Counted from the stretch's first letter, positions 44,860-56,299 are shown. The stretch: 64,000 bases of DNA from Zygnema cylindricum (GCA_037447655.1 JBBHKE010001294.1:46283-110282); one strand, 5' to 3'. Translations and numbers: made by a program. The notes: a model not told the origin generated them from the sequence alone.

Positions 44860-45098
44860 CCGGAAAGCGCACTCAGATTTGGTTCCTAGTAACAAAGACA
44901 GCGGAACCTGATCTCACATTTTCAAACGTTGACTATGTGAATACATGCTATAGCAGCTACACTATGTGGATGTATATCCAAGTTATTGTTATATCAACGT
45001 TAATGTTTTGTTGGTGTTAGGCCCTTGAAACCAAGATAGAGGGAATAACTCAATTGTTTTCTTTACCCTAATAATTATTTTACACAGCGATTCAAAAG
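44860..45098 (+). repeat. Dispersed repeat S, copy 7
   Basis: AAGCGCACTCAGATTTGGTT, CTGATCTCACATTTTCAAAC and TGGTGTTAGGCCCTTGAAAC, ending CAGCGATTCAAAAGTGTAG. Confidence 0.55.
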
Positions 45099-45249
45099 TG
45101 TAGTGTAACCAACCTGCTCTAAATTTAGAGCTAGAATAAATAATTAGACCTTTTTGTTTTGTACATAAAATAAAAATAAAAATGACAAAGACATTTTTTC
45201 TCTCCTTTGATTCTCTTTGATTAAAGTGTTTATTTTTGTACATTCAAAT

Positions 45250-47221
45250 TATCAATTAGAATGTCCTTCCCTTACAGTCAAGAAATTCTTGATATCTTCC
45301 GTCTTCTATTTTCTACCTCTGATGATCTCCATGTCACCATTGTTAATTTTGCAATTGGCTTCAAATTTATTTTTATGTCATGCAAACTTTTTATTTAGTC
45401 TTGGGATCCTGACGTCATCTTGCGTGGTGGACAGTGTATATTATCTTAGGTTTTGTTGTGATAGTGTAAGTGTTCTTGTTACAATTGAACAAAGCATCAC
45501 AATATAATCTTAGAATCGGTTTGATTAATGTTTTTGCTATAAGTCTGTTAGTTTGGAGGTTTGTTGTTTCATTAAAGTCGCGCAAGAACAGTCACCTATT
45601 CTATGGTTTAGTTAATTTAGATTTAAAACAAGGAATCATCCTTGTGAAAGGACGCTCTTATTTTATAAAACTTTTTACTTTTACATCATTTTCTGTGCTT
45701 CTTTTATTCTTGATCATTCTATTTTTCCTTCTCTTTTCTGCTAAATTTTTTCCTCGTCATGGCCAACATTTGCTGCGATCGCTTGCCACATATTTGACTG
45801 TTTTTACCTCTGAATTCGAAAAGAAAAATTTTCCTGCTGGAAATAATCAGCTCTACTTAAATAAAGAATTAATCTCTTAATGATAAAAACTGAAAGAATT
45901 CCTAAACTAGCAAACTAATCACTGACTGCTCTTTTTACTCCTGTCAAACAAACAAACCTAAAAGCGCCCCCTGTAACTCCATATTCTTGTTCTCTTGTTT
46001 CACTTAATTCGACGTCCGTGTCAATGTATATTACCATTCAATGTATAAGTGTTTGACACTTACCCCGGTCCCGATAACATGAAAAAGTACAAAAATACAT
46101 TACACTGGGTATTCTATCAAAAAACTGGATGTACTTTCAGATAAAACTTTTAAAATCGAGGGACCAAGGAATATAAAATAGTAAACTGGTAAATATCTTA
46201 AAGAAACATAATGTGTCGAACATGATGACTTTAAATATAATAAGAAGCTGAAAAAAATGATGTTAGAAGAAACATGATAAACGTTTTAAGTGTTGCAATA
46301 CCTGGTCGTTACAAACACTTGCCAAAAAAGTTCTAAATAAAAGATCAATTTTACACATCATTTCTTGTTATTCCAACCGCAATCGACATAGGAAGAATTT
46401 TTATTCACCGCAAAAATTATCTTGAAATTGGTTTGCAAAACAAATGGAAGGAAAGGAATTTTTACGATTTACTCCGGAGCTGTCGATTGTATGATAACTG
46501 CAGAGTAAATTTGGACTTGTAAAATTTAAGTTAGAATTTAATCTCAGATTGCAGAATTACAGCTACAATAGCAATTTATACAAAAAAAGATGTTGGTTAA
46601 ATACTGGAAAAGTCCAATTTAAAATAGCAAAGTTTCAGTTACAAATGGAAAGCTCAATTCAAAATTGTGAAAATCCAGATATAATTGCAAAATTCAGATA
46701 TAATTGCAAAAATTTTAAATCAACTGAAGCTATAATTAATTCAAAAAACAAAATATTAAATTAATTCCAAAATTGAAATGCAATCTAAATTTGCAAAAAA
46801 ACATTTAAGAATTGAAAAGTCAGAGTTAAAGTTGCTCATTCAATTCTAGGTTTGCGAAAATAAATAATGTTTTTAAAATTCAGTTCAATTCATTTTTTTT
46901 TTCCAAAATCAATTTAAAATTGCCGATTTTGAATCAATTTCGGGATTCAATTTGGAATGGGTCAAATTCTTAATGAGAAACTTTATAAATGCTCACATTC
47001 TGGATTTTTGGCACAACCAGAAAGGGAAATCGGTCGCAGGAAAAAGAACAATTTTCGTTCCTCTTCTTTCAAAAAAACTGAATGGCGATAAAAGTTATCA
47101 TTATTTTATATAATTTTTGGCTTTCAGGAACAGATAATGACATAGGCCCAGTAAAACATTTCGAAATTAACATATCCAAAACCAATAATAACAGGACATT
47201 ACTCTCTGGTATTACAATGGT
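45250..47221. repeat. Downstream part of PAN-family locus P1 (partner 56300-58572)
   Basis: Direct, diverged duplicate of 56300-58572: CTACCTCTGATGATCTCCAT against TTACCTCTAATTATTTCCAT, later CATTTCTTGTTATTCC against CCTTTCATATTATTCC, and GGAACAGATAATRACATA before the membrane exon. The middle is a run of AATTGCAAAAT-like AT-rich text. Plus-strand frames here (for instance 45470-45880) are not kept in the partner and are probably not genes. Confidence 0.65.
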
Positions 47222-47830
47222 CTACCAAGTCCAAATCTCACCAGGTCCATCGTAAGGTTTTGATAAGCCATCAACGGTTTTTTTCCTTCCGAAGGAAAAG
47301 TATAGAAATAAACTTCCACCGATAAGCAACAAAGCGACAACTCCTCCGACTACTCCTACAACCATTGCAATGGTATTTCCTACGCACGTGCAATCATTGG
47401 TGCAGGTTAACTGACAGTTAACAGCGGTAATATCGTATCCGACATAAACACCACTATATCCTGTATCCGAGATGGCTTCATAGGTATTAAGGAGACTAGC
47501 ACAGGTTGCAGCTTCTGAGGGAGTGGGAGGGGGGAGGAGGGGAGGGAAGGAGGGGGGTGGGGAGAGGACGTAGAGGTGGAGGTGGAAGGTGATTGGGAGC
47601 GGGAGAGCGGGGAGGAGTGAGGAGGAGGTGAAAGATAGGGGAAGGTGATCGAATAGGGGAAGAACGAGAGGGGAGGAATATTCGGAGAGAATAAAGGCGG
47701 GGAAAAATAGCGTGGGTAGAGAGAAGGCAGGAGGGAGAGAAGGCGGCACAGGAAACAACAGAGAAATAAGAAAAAAAAGGTTAGTAAGAAAAATAGCCAG
47801 GCTTCGAAGGGAAGAACAAAGTCAAAAAAA
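47222..47830 (-). CDS. PAN-family membrane protein P1 (Pro-rich, Cys module, TM)
   Basis: The minus frame from about 47810 begins with a hydrophobic stretch like a signal peptide (AIFLTNLFFLISLL) followed by FPVPPSLPPAFS. A Pro/Leu/Ser-rich stretch comes next, then a Cys module (EAATCASLLNTYEAISDTG; VGYDITAVNCQLTCTNDCTC) that resembles the first half of a PAN/Apple domain. It passes straight into a membrane span (MVVGVVGGVVALLLIGGSLF) and a short basic tail, stopping at 47222. Orientation predicts an extracellular Cys module and a small cytosolic tail. The second half of the PAN module, present in P3, is missing here. No start codon is certain, and GT after the tail (TTGGTAGACC) could be a splice donor to further exons. 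The function is unknown; a surface receptor or wall-linked role is a guess. Confidence 0.5.
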
Positions 47831-47898
47831 TGGCAAGTAACGATAAATGGAGGACATGGAATGACACTCAAATTTACAAAAAATCATGAACAAAAATT

Positions 47899-47903
47899 GA
47901 AAC
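47899..47903 (+). repeat. copia-2 left target-site duplication
   Basis: GAAAC, matched by AAAAC at 53987-53991 with one change. The uninterrupted site is seen at 61696 in the related P3 locus, where AAATTGAAAC runs straight into AACCCC. Confidence 0.75.
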
Positions 47904-48571
47904 TGTAGGATCTTAAGCAAAAGAGTTTCACTTAAAATAATTCACAAAACATAAATCATTACACAGCGAAAGCTCATAAAAGACAAGAGGAATATTCAGC
48001 CAAAAAGATTTATAAGTGTTCTTGGCCGAAGCCTCTTTACATCATCTCTCTTCTCTCTTCTCTCTCTTCTCTATCCTCTTTAAATTATCTCTTACTCCAA
48101 TATCAAATCCTCTATGATTCAATCATATAAGATAGAATTAATTAATTCGATAGATACTCTGCACATGTACACTGCTGCCTAAATATACTCGCTACTCTGC
48201 ACTAAGAGACAACAAGAAACGACAAGCAGAACTTAACGTAGCGACAAAGTCTGTCCCTAGCAGACTGTGCACTCTTCAATGAAAGTTCCACGAAGGAAGG
48301 CACACACGCTTCTTCCTTCGAAACAACAAACTCCAAACGTTGACTTAAACACGTGTCTTTTCACGAACACACCTGCACGCAAATTGAAACACCTGCGCAC
48401 GAAATAAACAAGTGACGCGAAACGAAATAGTATGTTTCGTTCGCGGACATCAAAAGTACCATCGTGAAACAACGTAGTACTTTTTGTATGATGACGCGAC
48501 AATTCGCGTCAAACAACTACAAGTTGGTATGACGCTTCGCGGAAACACCGCGAAACGACAATAATCCAACA
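47904..48571 (-). repeat. copia-2 3' LTR
   Basis: On the minus strand it runs from TGTTGGATTATTGTCG to CCTACA. It contains AGGCTTCGGCC and CAGCGAAAGCTCATAAAAG-type text (plus strand) shared with E1, E2 and 30840-31018. Confidence 0.9.
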
Positions 48572-48584
48572 ATCCCCCTCTTAT
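48572..48584 (-). other. copia-2 polypurine primer tract
   Basis: On the minus strand AATAAGAGGGGGAT touches the 3' LTR. Confidence 0.75.
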
Positions 48585-48604
48585 TGTCGGAATCGCCAAA
48601 CTCT

Positions 48605-50060
48605 TCAAAATAATCCAAGTTTTGGTCGCCCCATCTCAAATACATCGTGCGTAGCTGCTTTCGTCAGCAAATCTGTCGCCTCCTCTTTTGTTGGTACGTA
48701 CGAATATACAATCTCGTTCGCCGTCACCAAATCTCTTACAAAATGCCATTCGATCGTGATGTGTTTCGTCCTCTTGTGAAACACAAGATTTTTTGCCAAC
48801 GCCATCAAACTCATGCTGTCAGAATAAATCGTCAAACAACCAATAGGAATGCTTAACTCACGTAACATATCCTTAATCCAAATCGAAGCCTTACATGCAT
48901 GACACGCAGCCATATACTCAGATTCTGTGGAACTCAACGCAACCGTAGGTTGTAGCCTAGAACTCCACGAGATCGCGGCTCCTCCAAAAATAAATGCGTA
49001 CCCTGACGTGGACTTACTTGAATCAAAGTCGTCGCCCCAATCCGGGTCACAATAACGAACACAATCCAAATAATTCTTGTTTGAAGTAAATAGAAGTCCA
49101 AGATCATTCGTTCCAACTAAATATCGAAATATACGTCGTACTGCCTCCCAATGCGCCTTCTTTGGCTCGTGACAATAACGGTTGACGATGGAAACCGCGG
49201 CCGAAATATCTAGACGAGTACCAACGCTAAGGTACATAAGTGAACCAACCACCTCTCGATATGGAACGTCGACAGAATCTTCTTCCTCAAACTTGCGAAT
49301 GTGTAGATTTGCATCCGACGGCGTAGAAAGCGGTTTCACGTCAGTCATACCAAATCTCTCCAAAATCTCTTTACAATATTGAGCTTGACTCAATTAAATG
49401 TTCCCCTCCTTGTCGCGTATCACTTCAATTCCCAAAATACAGCGTACTTCTCCAAGATCTATTACTTTGAAATGTAATCCTAGATAACGTTTCAACTCAT
49501 TAATGCGCTCAAATTTGTCGCATGCCATCAAGAAATCATCCACATAAACAGAAAAAGATGATTTGGTCAACTCCTTCACCTTTCACGTAAACTCCAGAAT
49601 CAGACGTAGTCCGTACAAATCCAAATTTCAATAGTACTTGATGAAGTCTCAAATACCACGTGCGTGGCGCCTGTTTCAAACCATATAATGACTTTCGTAA
49701 ACGCCATACATTTCCTTCGTGAAAAGGAGACACTCCTTCCGGTACCTTCATGTATACCTCTTCCTCCAACTCACCATTTAAAAACGCAGTTTCCATGTCC
49801 ATTTGATGGACGTGCTTCCTCCCCATCGCTGCAAGTGCAATAATAATCCGTAGTGAGTCGAACTTCACCACGGGAGCATAAGTCTCCTTAAAATCGATTC
49901 CCTCAGGTTGTTGGAACCCCTTACAAACAAGCCTCGCCTTGTACTTAATACTTTCACCCGAAGCTCCAGCTTTCGTCTTAAAGACCCACTTTGCATCAAT
50001 CGCTTTTTTCCCTTCCAGTAATTTTACTTCCTCAAAAGTCTGATTATCAACCACCGATTT
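48605..50060 (-). pseudogene. copia-2 reverse transcriptase and RNase H (broken)
   Basis: 50054-49536 holds the RT start (GKKAIDAKWVFKTKAGASG, MDMETAFLNGELEEEVYMK, LYGLKQAPRTW). A frame change near 49570 leads to the catalytic box SVYVDDFLM, a stop at about 49394, then 49393-48605 with the end of RT (MSQAQYCKEILERFGMTD) and RNase H (SSTESEYMAACHACK, YSDSMSLMAL). RNase H appears whole. One frameshift and one or two stops separate it from a working polyprotein. Confidence 0.9.
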
Positions 50061-50291
50061 AAACTCTTTTTCCCACGCTGGTTTCCACTTACTTTCTCAA
50101 TCGGCTGACTTCCTCCCCTCGCTATAAGATTGAGGGTCGCCGCTCATATTCTATGTAAGTGATTGCTACAAAAGAAACTCGGTCTCCTTAGCATCGGAAA
50201 GGAAATAATGCAAATTTGATGTATCTTCTCCTTTTCGATCGTAAAAAAGTTTTTCCGGTTTCTTCCCCCTCGTAATCCGAGAGCTCCTCCT

Positions 50292-51000
50292 TTAAATTGG
50301 CTCATCTTCTTTCTCCCCCTCGGATTCAATTTCCTTCTTACTTGATTTAGAACTCGGTTTAGAGCTTTGTGATTTTCGAATGTCCGAAGGCACATGAAAA
50401 TCCGAAGTTCCTTGACTCTTCTTTTCAAATTCAACATCATCCGATTTTTCAATTATTTTTTTTCGAGAATTAAGATTCGGTTCCTCATCGGATTCCGATT
50501 CTCCAATGTTCGGAAAATTCGTAATTTCATCCTCCTCATAAAAATCCAAATTTACTTGAAATTTCCCAACGGAATTCATGGCGAATTTGAGATCCTCATG
50601 AAAATGGGCATTCCGCGATTCCTCCACGGTGTGACGAGCCGGATCATATACTCGATATAGATTCCCTTTCGCACTATAGCCAACAAAAATTCCGGGCCAA
50701 CTCCTTGGCGCAAATTTTCCCTTCCTCTTAATTGACTCCACATAGACCGTCGCATGACATCCCCAAATTTTCAAGTGATGAACCGTCGGTTTCCTTACAC
50801 CCTATAACTCTTCCGATGTTTTGCTTCCGAAAAACCGAAGTGAGTCTCCAGTTACAAATATAATTCGCGGTAAGAATTGCATCTCCCCACAAAAACATCT
50901 CTTGTCCAGAGCTATAAACCATTGCTCGAACCATTTCTTGTAAGGTACGATTCTTCCTCTCCGCCACTCCATTTGACTCTGGAGAATAAGGTGCCGTGAA
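50292..51000 (-). pseudogene. copia-2 integrase C-terminal part and linker (broken)
   Basis: Continues the integrase after the stop at 51148: MAERKNRTLQEMVRAMV (the E of the D-D-E triad), a frameshift near 50790, then MKIWGCHATVYVESIKRKGK and GIFVGYSAKGNLYRVYDP, which is the usual end of copia integrase, and an acidic Ser/Lys linker to the RT. Confidence 0.85.
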
Positions 51001-51147
51001 TTGGTGACTTATTCCCCACTCCTTACAATACCCCTCAAAAACAACAAACTCTCATCCATTATCGGAACGAATAGATTTTATTTTTTTATAAATTTGCCAT
51101 TCGGCCATTACTTGCCACTCTTTAAATTTTTCATAGGCATCCGATTT

Positions 51148-53277
51148 CTACTTCAATAAATAAACCCATGATTTCCGAGAGAAATCATCAACAATCACCA
51201 AAATGTATTTGTTACCTCCAATTGTTTCGGGTTTAATGTGCCCACAAAGATCAATGTGGACAACCTCCAAAGGACTTTGAGCACGATGCTGAATGTCTTT
51301 ACGCGGATGAGATTTCCGAATTTGTCGTCCTTGACTACATCCTCCACATCCGTTAATATTCTCACCGGATGCGAGGTCCAAACCCCTCACCGAAGAATGA
51401 CGAATCATTTTCTTCAAACTTACCTCGGATGTATGACACATCCGGTGATGCCATAATGTAAGATCACCTTTTAATTCCGAAATTTGATGTGAAATTCCCA
51501 CGGTGGGAATTTTAGATTTCGGCCTCCTCCACAAAAGCCGACTATGATTCGCATCCATCACTTCTCCTTCACCAATAACATTCCCCTTCTCATTCCAAAT
51601 TTCATTAGATTGATCTCCTCTCGCGAGTAAGCTTCCACCACTCTTTTGAAATTGTGGAACGCTTAATAAATTTACGGAACCATCCGGAATATAGAGAGTG
51701 TTTTGGAGTCGATATTCCGTTGATCTTTCTCTCCCATCAACATCCCATGATAAGAGATCAAGCCGAACCGTACCAACCGTGCCAACCAAAATGACATGGC
51801 CGTTTGCAACCGTAATAAATTTTGGAACCGTAAGTTCCTGCGTATCATCAAATAAGGTAGCATCCGTGCAAACATGGTGAGATGCCCCCGTATCAATAAT
51901 CCACTCTTTCTCCAAATTTCCTCCACTACTTACCGAATCAAGGGTAAGGTTAAGAACCGGAAAATCAACAACGGTTTCATTACCATAGTCAAAGTAATTT
52001 TCATTACCATAACCTCGACCACCACCGCGGCTTCCTCCTCGGCCGCCACCTCCACCTCCTCTATCACCTACTTTACTTCCTCTTCCACTTTCGCAATCTC
52101 CACTCTTTGCATAACATTGAGGGATCGTATGCTCCCACTTACCGCAAAAATGACATTGCTTATCTTTATCCGGACAAGATGAAGACAAATGTCCAAGCCG
52201 GTTACACCGGTAGCATGTCACATTGGAAAGATCTGAAGGGACCTTCGGTGGACGACATTGCTCCCTCTTGTTGCCTCGGCCGCCACCACCACCTCTCGAG
52301 CCACCTCCTCTACCACCTCCTCTACCACCGGCATAGTTAAGTTCCGGGGTTTCGGGAGTAGTAGAGTTTAGAACTCCTCCTCCTCCACTTGAAAAAGCCG
52401 ATAGAGTTCCCTCCGACATTTTGATAAAATTGACGGTGAATCCGAAGGTGTTATCCACCTTCGCTCGTAAAATAGCTTTAAGATGCGAAAGCTTGTTCGG
52501 CAAAGCGTTAAGAAACAGGCTTAATTTATCCGCATCCAAAATAACTCGGCCATTGTTGAGTAATTGCTCGAGTATAATATTGAAGCGCTTCACGGCATCA
52601 TCCATCAATTCATTTGACTTGATTTTAAAATTCATAAAGTCGGTATAAACATATTGACCCTTGTTCTCAACGCCTTCCTCATATTGCTCCTCAAGTGCTT
52701 GCCAACACTCATGGGCCGTGCCATGAGCGAGAAAATGATCAAGCATGGAAGAAGTGGAATTCTTCATCAAATCGGTCGTTGCCGCAATATCCTTCAACTT
52801 CCATTGAGCACGTGCGTTGCTCTCCGTTGGCATCTTATCTTCTCCATTGACAATCCTCCAAAGCCTCTTAAGAATAAGTTGATTTGAAATAAATTTCTTC
52901 CAAACCGCATAATTGGTGCCATTAAAGGCCACGGATTTCCCCGACATATTATAATCATCTTCATTATCTATTGCCTCTTCAAAATCTGAATCTTCCTCTA
53001 TCTTTGCTTTACCTTTCCTAATTCTCTCTTTTCTCTCACTCTCATTAGCTCCTCCAATGAATGGATCAGCAGCCAGAAATGAAGCAAATTCTCTTTTCTC
53101 ACTAGATTGTGTTTGAAATCGTGAATCTACATATCTCATTAATGTATCAAACATTTCCTCAAATTTTCTCTCCGTATTCCGGGTCTCCTCAAATTGAGAA
53201 CCCGAAAAACTGAACTCTCTTGCTCTCTCCGAAGTGGACATGGGGGAACGAGTATTTCTATTCTTCTTCCTCCCCAT
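51148..53277 (-). CDS. copia-2 gag, protease and integrase N-terminal part
   Basis: An open frame of 709 codons from ATG 53277, about 40 bases inside the primer site, to a stop at 51148. Order: Ser/Lys-rich leader; gag core (NYAVWKKFISNQLILKRLW, HECWQALEEQYEEG); Gly/Arg-rich stretch; two CCHC knuckles (CYRCNRLGHLSSSC and CHFCGKWEHTIPQC); Gly-rich stretch; protease WIIDTGASHHVC, intact D-T-G; GAG-pre-integrase with HHRMCH and CGGC, an intact HHCC site; integrase start VHIDLCGH and VIVDDFSRKSWVYLL. The stop falls after VYLLK, where copia-1 continues. It could still make gag and protease. Confidence 0.93.
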   Translation of the reverse strand: MGRKKNRNTRSPMSTSERAREFSFSGSQFEETRNTERKFEEMFDTLMRYVDSRFQTQSSEKREFASFLAADPFIGGANESERKERIRKGKAKIEEDSDFEEAIDNEDDYNMSGKSVAFNGTNYAVWKKFISNQLILKRLWRIVNGEDKMPTESNARAQWKLKDIAATTDLMKNSTSSMLDHFLAHGTAHECWQALEEQYEEGVENKGQYVYTDFMNFKIKSNELMDDAVKRFNIILEQLLNNGRVILDADKLSLFLNALPNKLSHLKAILRAKVDNTFGFTVNFIKMSEGTLSAFSSGGGGVLNSTTPETPELNYAGGRGGGRGGGSRGGGGGRGNKREQCRPPKVPSDLSNVTCYRCNRLGHLSSSCPDKDKQCHFCGKWEHTIPQCYAKSGDCESGRGSKVGDRGGGGGGRGGSRGGGRGYGNENYFDYGNETVVDFPVLNLTLDSVSSGGNLEKEWIIDTGASHHVCTDATLFDDTQELTVPKFITVANGHVILVGTVGTVRLDLLSWDVDGRERSTEYRLQNTLYIPDGSVNLLSVPQFQKSGGSLLARGDQSNEIWNEKGNVIGEGEVMDANHSRLLWRRPKSKIPTVGISHQISELKGDLTLWHHRMCHTSEVSLKKMIRHSSVRGLDLASGENINGCGGCSQGRQIRKSHPRKDIQHRAQSPLEVVHIDLCGHIKPETIGGNKYILVIVDDFSRKSWVYLLK

Positions 53278-53305
53278 GCGCTCCCTCTCTAACTCCGAAG
53301 CACTA

Positions 53306-53317
53306 GCTCCGATACCA
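53306..53317 (-). other. copia-2 primer binding site (tRNA-iMet type)
   Basis: On the minus strand TGGTATCGGAGC, two bases inside the 5' LTR. Same type as in copia-1. Confidence 0.85.
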
Positions 53318-53319
53318 AT

Positions 53320-53986
53320 TGTAGGAACTTAAGCAAAAGAGTTTCACTTAAAATAATTCACAAAACATAAATCATTACACAGCGAAAGCTCATAAAAGAC
53401 ATGGGAATATTCAGCCAAAAAGATTTATAAGTGTTCTTGGCCGAAGCCTCTTTACATCATCTCTCTTCTCTCTTCTCTCTCTTCTCTATCCTCTATAAAT
53501 TATCTCTTACTCCAATATCAAAACCTCTATGATTCAATCATATAAGATAGAATTAATTAATTCGATAGATACTCTGCACATGTACACTGCTGCCTAAATA
53601 TACTCGCTACTCTGCACTAAGAGATAACAAGAAACGACAAGCAGAACTTAACGTAGCGACAAAGTCAGTCCCTAGCTGACTGTGCACTCTTCAATGAAAG
53701 TTCCACGAAGGAAGGCGCACACGCTTCTTCCTTCGAAACGACAAATTCCAAACGTTGACTTAAACACGTGTCGTTTGATGAACACACCTGCACGCAAATT
53801 GAAACACCTGCGCACGAAATAAACAAGAGACGCGAAACGAAATAGTATGTTTTGTTTGCGAACATCCAAAGTACTGTCGCGAAACGACGTAGTACTTTTT
53901 GTATGATGACGCGACAGTTCGCGTAAAACAAATACAAGTTTGTATGAGGCTTCGCAGAAATATCGCGAAACGACAATAATCTAACA
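53320..53986 (-). repeat. copia-2 5' LTR
   Basis: Nearly identical to 47904-48571 with scattered substitutions. The target duplication AAAAC follows at 53987. Confidence 0.9.
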
Positions 53987-54265
53987 AAAACAACCCCGCC
54001 CTCCCAAAATAAATACATGTATCCTCCATCCCCCTCCCCCCTTGTTTACCTTCTCTAAGTCTTCAATGCCCCTTTGCCATTTCCTCAAAAAATTGTTTTC
54101 TCTCCTTTTTCCCTCCCTATCCCTTACCTCGCTTACCCCCTTCCCACCACTCCCCCTGATGCGCATCTCCCCCTGACCCTCAATCTCTCCCTCCGACTCC
54201 CCTTCCTCCTCCCTGTGCACCACCGCCTTTCCCTTCCTCCCATCCCTCTCTCTCCAGTAAATTGA
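53987..54265. repeat. PAN-family flank, pyrimidine-rich (partner 61690-61965)
   Basis: TTACCTTCTCTAAGTCTTCA, CCCCTTTGCCATTTCCTCAA and TTTTCTCTCC recur at 61741 onward. It is the continuation of the P1 locus beyond the copia-2 insertion. Confidence 0.7.
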
Positions 54266-54269
54266 AGTA

Positions 54270-54490
54270 ATGTACGTTTTGTAAGGAAATCTTAAAACGC
54301 ACGAAACGAAAAAAACTCTGTACGCTATAATAAAATGAATCGGGGTAAAAATATCAATTGAAATAAAATGAAAAAAATGCACGTCTTCAGGCGCGACGAA
54401 ATCGAGCCACACTATCTACGAAACAGCATTCTTACATTGACAGAGAAATTTCGTTTCGTGCGTTTTAAGATTTTTGTACTGAACGTATAG
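54270..54490. repeat. Inverted-repeat stretch
   Basis: AATCTTAAAACGCACGAAAC at 54288 and GTTTCGTGCGTTTTAAGATT at 54453 are perfect inverted copies about 140 bases apart. Together with GTACGTTTTG at the left and TTGTACTGAACG at the right they suggest a small foldback element nested at the edge of repeat W. Confidence 0.55.
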
Positions 54491-54547
54491 TACTTTAGTT
54501 TAAAGAGGTTTCTTTTGCATTTGTGTCTAAGTTCAATGTAACGCTTA

Positions 54548-55235
54548 GGGTAACATTCCATTAGGCGGTCCCAGTAAATGTACGGACAAGTCTTCTAATA
54601 GCGTTTACTGGAAGTCCGCTCCATTTTGTCGGGCCAGTAACGAACCGAACTCAATTTTGATTGGCGCCACATAGGCTAAAGTCTAGATTCTGAAAATCTT
54701 AAAAAAATCTATAAACGGAAAGTCAGGACGAAAAATCTGTACGACCGGAGGTAGGTTATGATTTGTACGTCAAGTTTGCTGCTAGATTTTGATTTTGAAA
54801 ATGGAAATCAAAATTTCGAAACGGAATGGCAAAAAGAAGCGGCAAAATTTGACGGTCGCGGCAAACTTTGAATGTCGGTGGATGTTTTCGTGCGATGATA
54901 TTTTCGGCTCACCTGCGTCTAGCGTGGCAGAAGGCACATGGGTATGTACGACGTGCACGCCTGTGATCACTTGTTCAAAGTAGATTTTTTTTGTGCTTTT
55001 TCACGTGTACCAATGGTAACCATCGAAGCAATCGCGCACATCATCCAGTGGGCCCCAACTCTCCTCGCGAGGAGATTTGGGGCCCACTGGATGATGTGCG
55101 CGATTGCTTCGCGGATCTCAAAAAGTGAAACATCCAACGGTCAAAAAAAAAAATGGTACGGCTCTGTACGCCGCTGTACAAAAACGTACGGCGTCCAGTA
55201 ACGAACCTCACTTTTCGTCTAATGGAATGTTACCC
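54548..55235. mobile_element. Harbinger-like MITE with TTA target duplication and long foldback
   Basis: Terminal inverted repeats GGGTAACATTCCATTAGRCG and its complement, flanked by TTA at 54545-54547 and 55236-55238. 688 bases, no transposase. A truncated relative is at 62575-62690. The two overlapping small frames within show no domain. Confidence 0.8.
55024..55111. ncRNA. 88-bp near-perfect foldback inside the MITE (possible small-RNA precursor)
   Basis: Two 44-base arms with a single mismatch and no loop: CGAAGCAATCGCGCACATCA at the left and TGATGTGCGCGATTGCTTCG at the right, meeting at CTCCTCG|CGAGGAG. Any transcript would fold into one long duplex. Plant MITEs with such foldbacks can give rise to siRNAs or miRNAs; transcription here is not shown. 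The structure itself is certain, the RNA role is a guess. Confidence 0.45.
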
Positions 55236-55619
55236 TTAGACGTCTAAATTTCAATTTTGCGGCTAAAGTTGATATCCAACGTGCTCTCACCGTGGAGCTC
55301 ACGTAACGACAAAAATTGACTGTCTGCAACACTTTTATTTGCATGTGGTTGTCGCAGTTATGTTACCGTAAACGTTCGCCGGCCGTGTGAATTGCTCATT
55401 TTATTATGACGGTCGACGTTCGCAAGCGTGGCAAAAGTTTAACCAGTTGAAACAATATTTTGGAAGTCAAAGCTGTCCAACCGATTGACCGTCAAATTTA
55501 GACTCAAAGGCACTTTACTTGTACCAATGTGTACTTCGACCGTACAAATTTTTACAAAATGACGTAAGTGACTGTGCGCAACCAAAACAGTCACTGCCAT
55601 GATCAATTCCCTTTTTGTA

Positions 55620-56299
55620 ATTTACAGAATTTCGTACTTTTCCGTATTATGCCGTATTACTCTCTGGTGCGCTTTTTAAATACTTAATGGGGCCGGCCGA
55701 AAAGCGGCGAAAAAAATAAAAGGTGTCTGAAGGCGCGACCTGATTTCTTTTTTGATCCTAAGAAATGTACGAACTACAAATAGTGTGTACGCACTAAAAA
55801 AAAATTGTACTAACATCCAAAACGCACTTTTTCATTTTTCGTTATCGACATCAAGTTCTACGTCCGACAACATTGTCACGTCAAATGTGGTCTTGTAGAA
55901 GCAATGTGGAATCTTGTCCGTCCGATCTCAATCGTCCTTCGGTGAATCGGATTCGTTTACATAGTACGGAACCGTACTGTACCATTCCTGAATACCTAGG
56001 ATTCTAGGACCCACCTGTATCGGAAGATTTTATCCGGGATCTCCACGGTCCTTTTTTTGAATTTGTCCGATCCATGCGTGTGTCGTACATGAAGTTTTAC
56101 GGACGGCTCAGTTACTATGCGTGGCGACACCGTACACTATATAGCTCGTACGGTTTGTGAATTCTGTACCTTCTAAGTGTGTAATGTACACTTGAACAGG
56201 AGCTACAGTAAATATTCAAAGTCCCTGTCTCTCCCTCTCCCAGCTGGTAACTTGGAGGATTAGAAACTTACATAACAATACTATTGAGCTGCCTGCCGT
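55620..56299. other. No recognised gene
   Basis: GTACGG-rich text with no credible frame and no repeat partner that I noticed in this window. Confidence 0.35.

Larger units (their letters stand above)
47904..53986 (-). mobile_element. Ty1/copia LTR retrotransposon, decayed (copia-2)
   Basis: A 6.08-kb element on the minus strand. LTRs of 667-668 bases at 47904-48571 and 53320-53986 start TGTAGGA and end CAACA/TAACA on the plus strand. The primer site and polypurine tract are in place. Gag, protease and the first part of integrase form one long open frame; later domains are split by stops and shifts. Better preserved than copia-1 and with a near-perfect target duplication, so younger. It separates the PAN-family locus P1 from its upstream flank. 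Confidence 0.95.
54490..55619 (-). repeat. Dispersed repeat W, copy 1, split by a MITE
   Basis: Inverted relative to 62706-63690. Shared on the opposite strand: GAACGTCGACSGTCATAA, CAATTCACACGGCCGG, CCACGGTGAGAGCAC-like text and GTTACAYTGAACTTRGACAC. It ends at 55600-55610 with CATGATCAATTCCC. The Harbinger-like MITE at 54548-55235 interrupts it, and copy 2 shows the site without that MITE. Confidence 0.65.

Noticed and set aside
45217-45880. Two plus-strand frames with hydrophobic stretches
   Set aside because: The diverged copy at 56300-56600 breaks both, and hydrophobicity follows from T-rich DNA.
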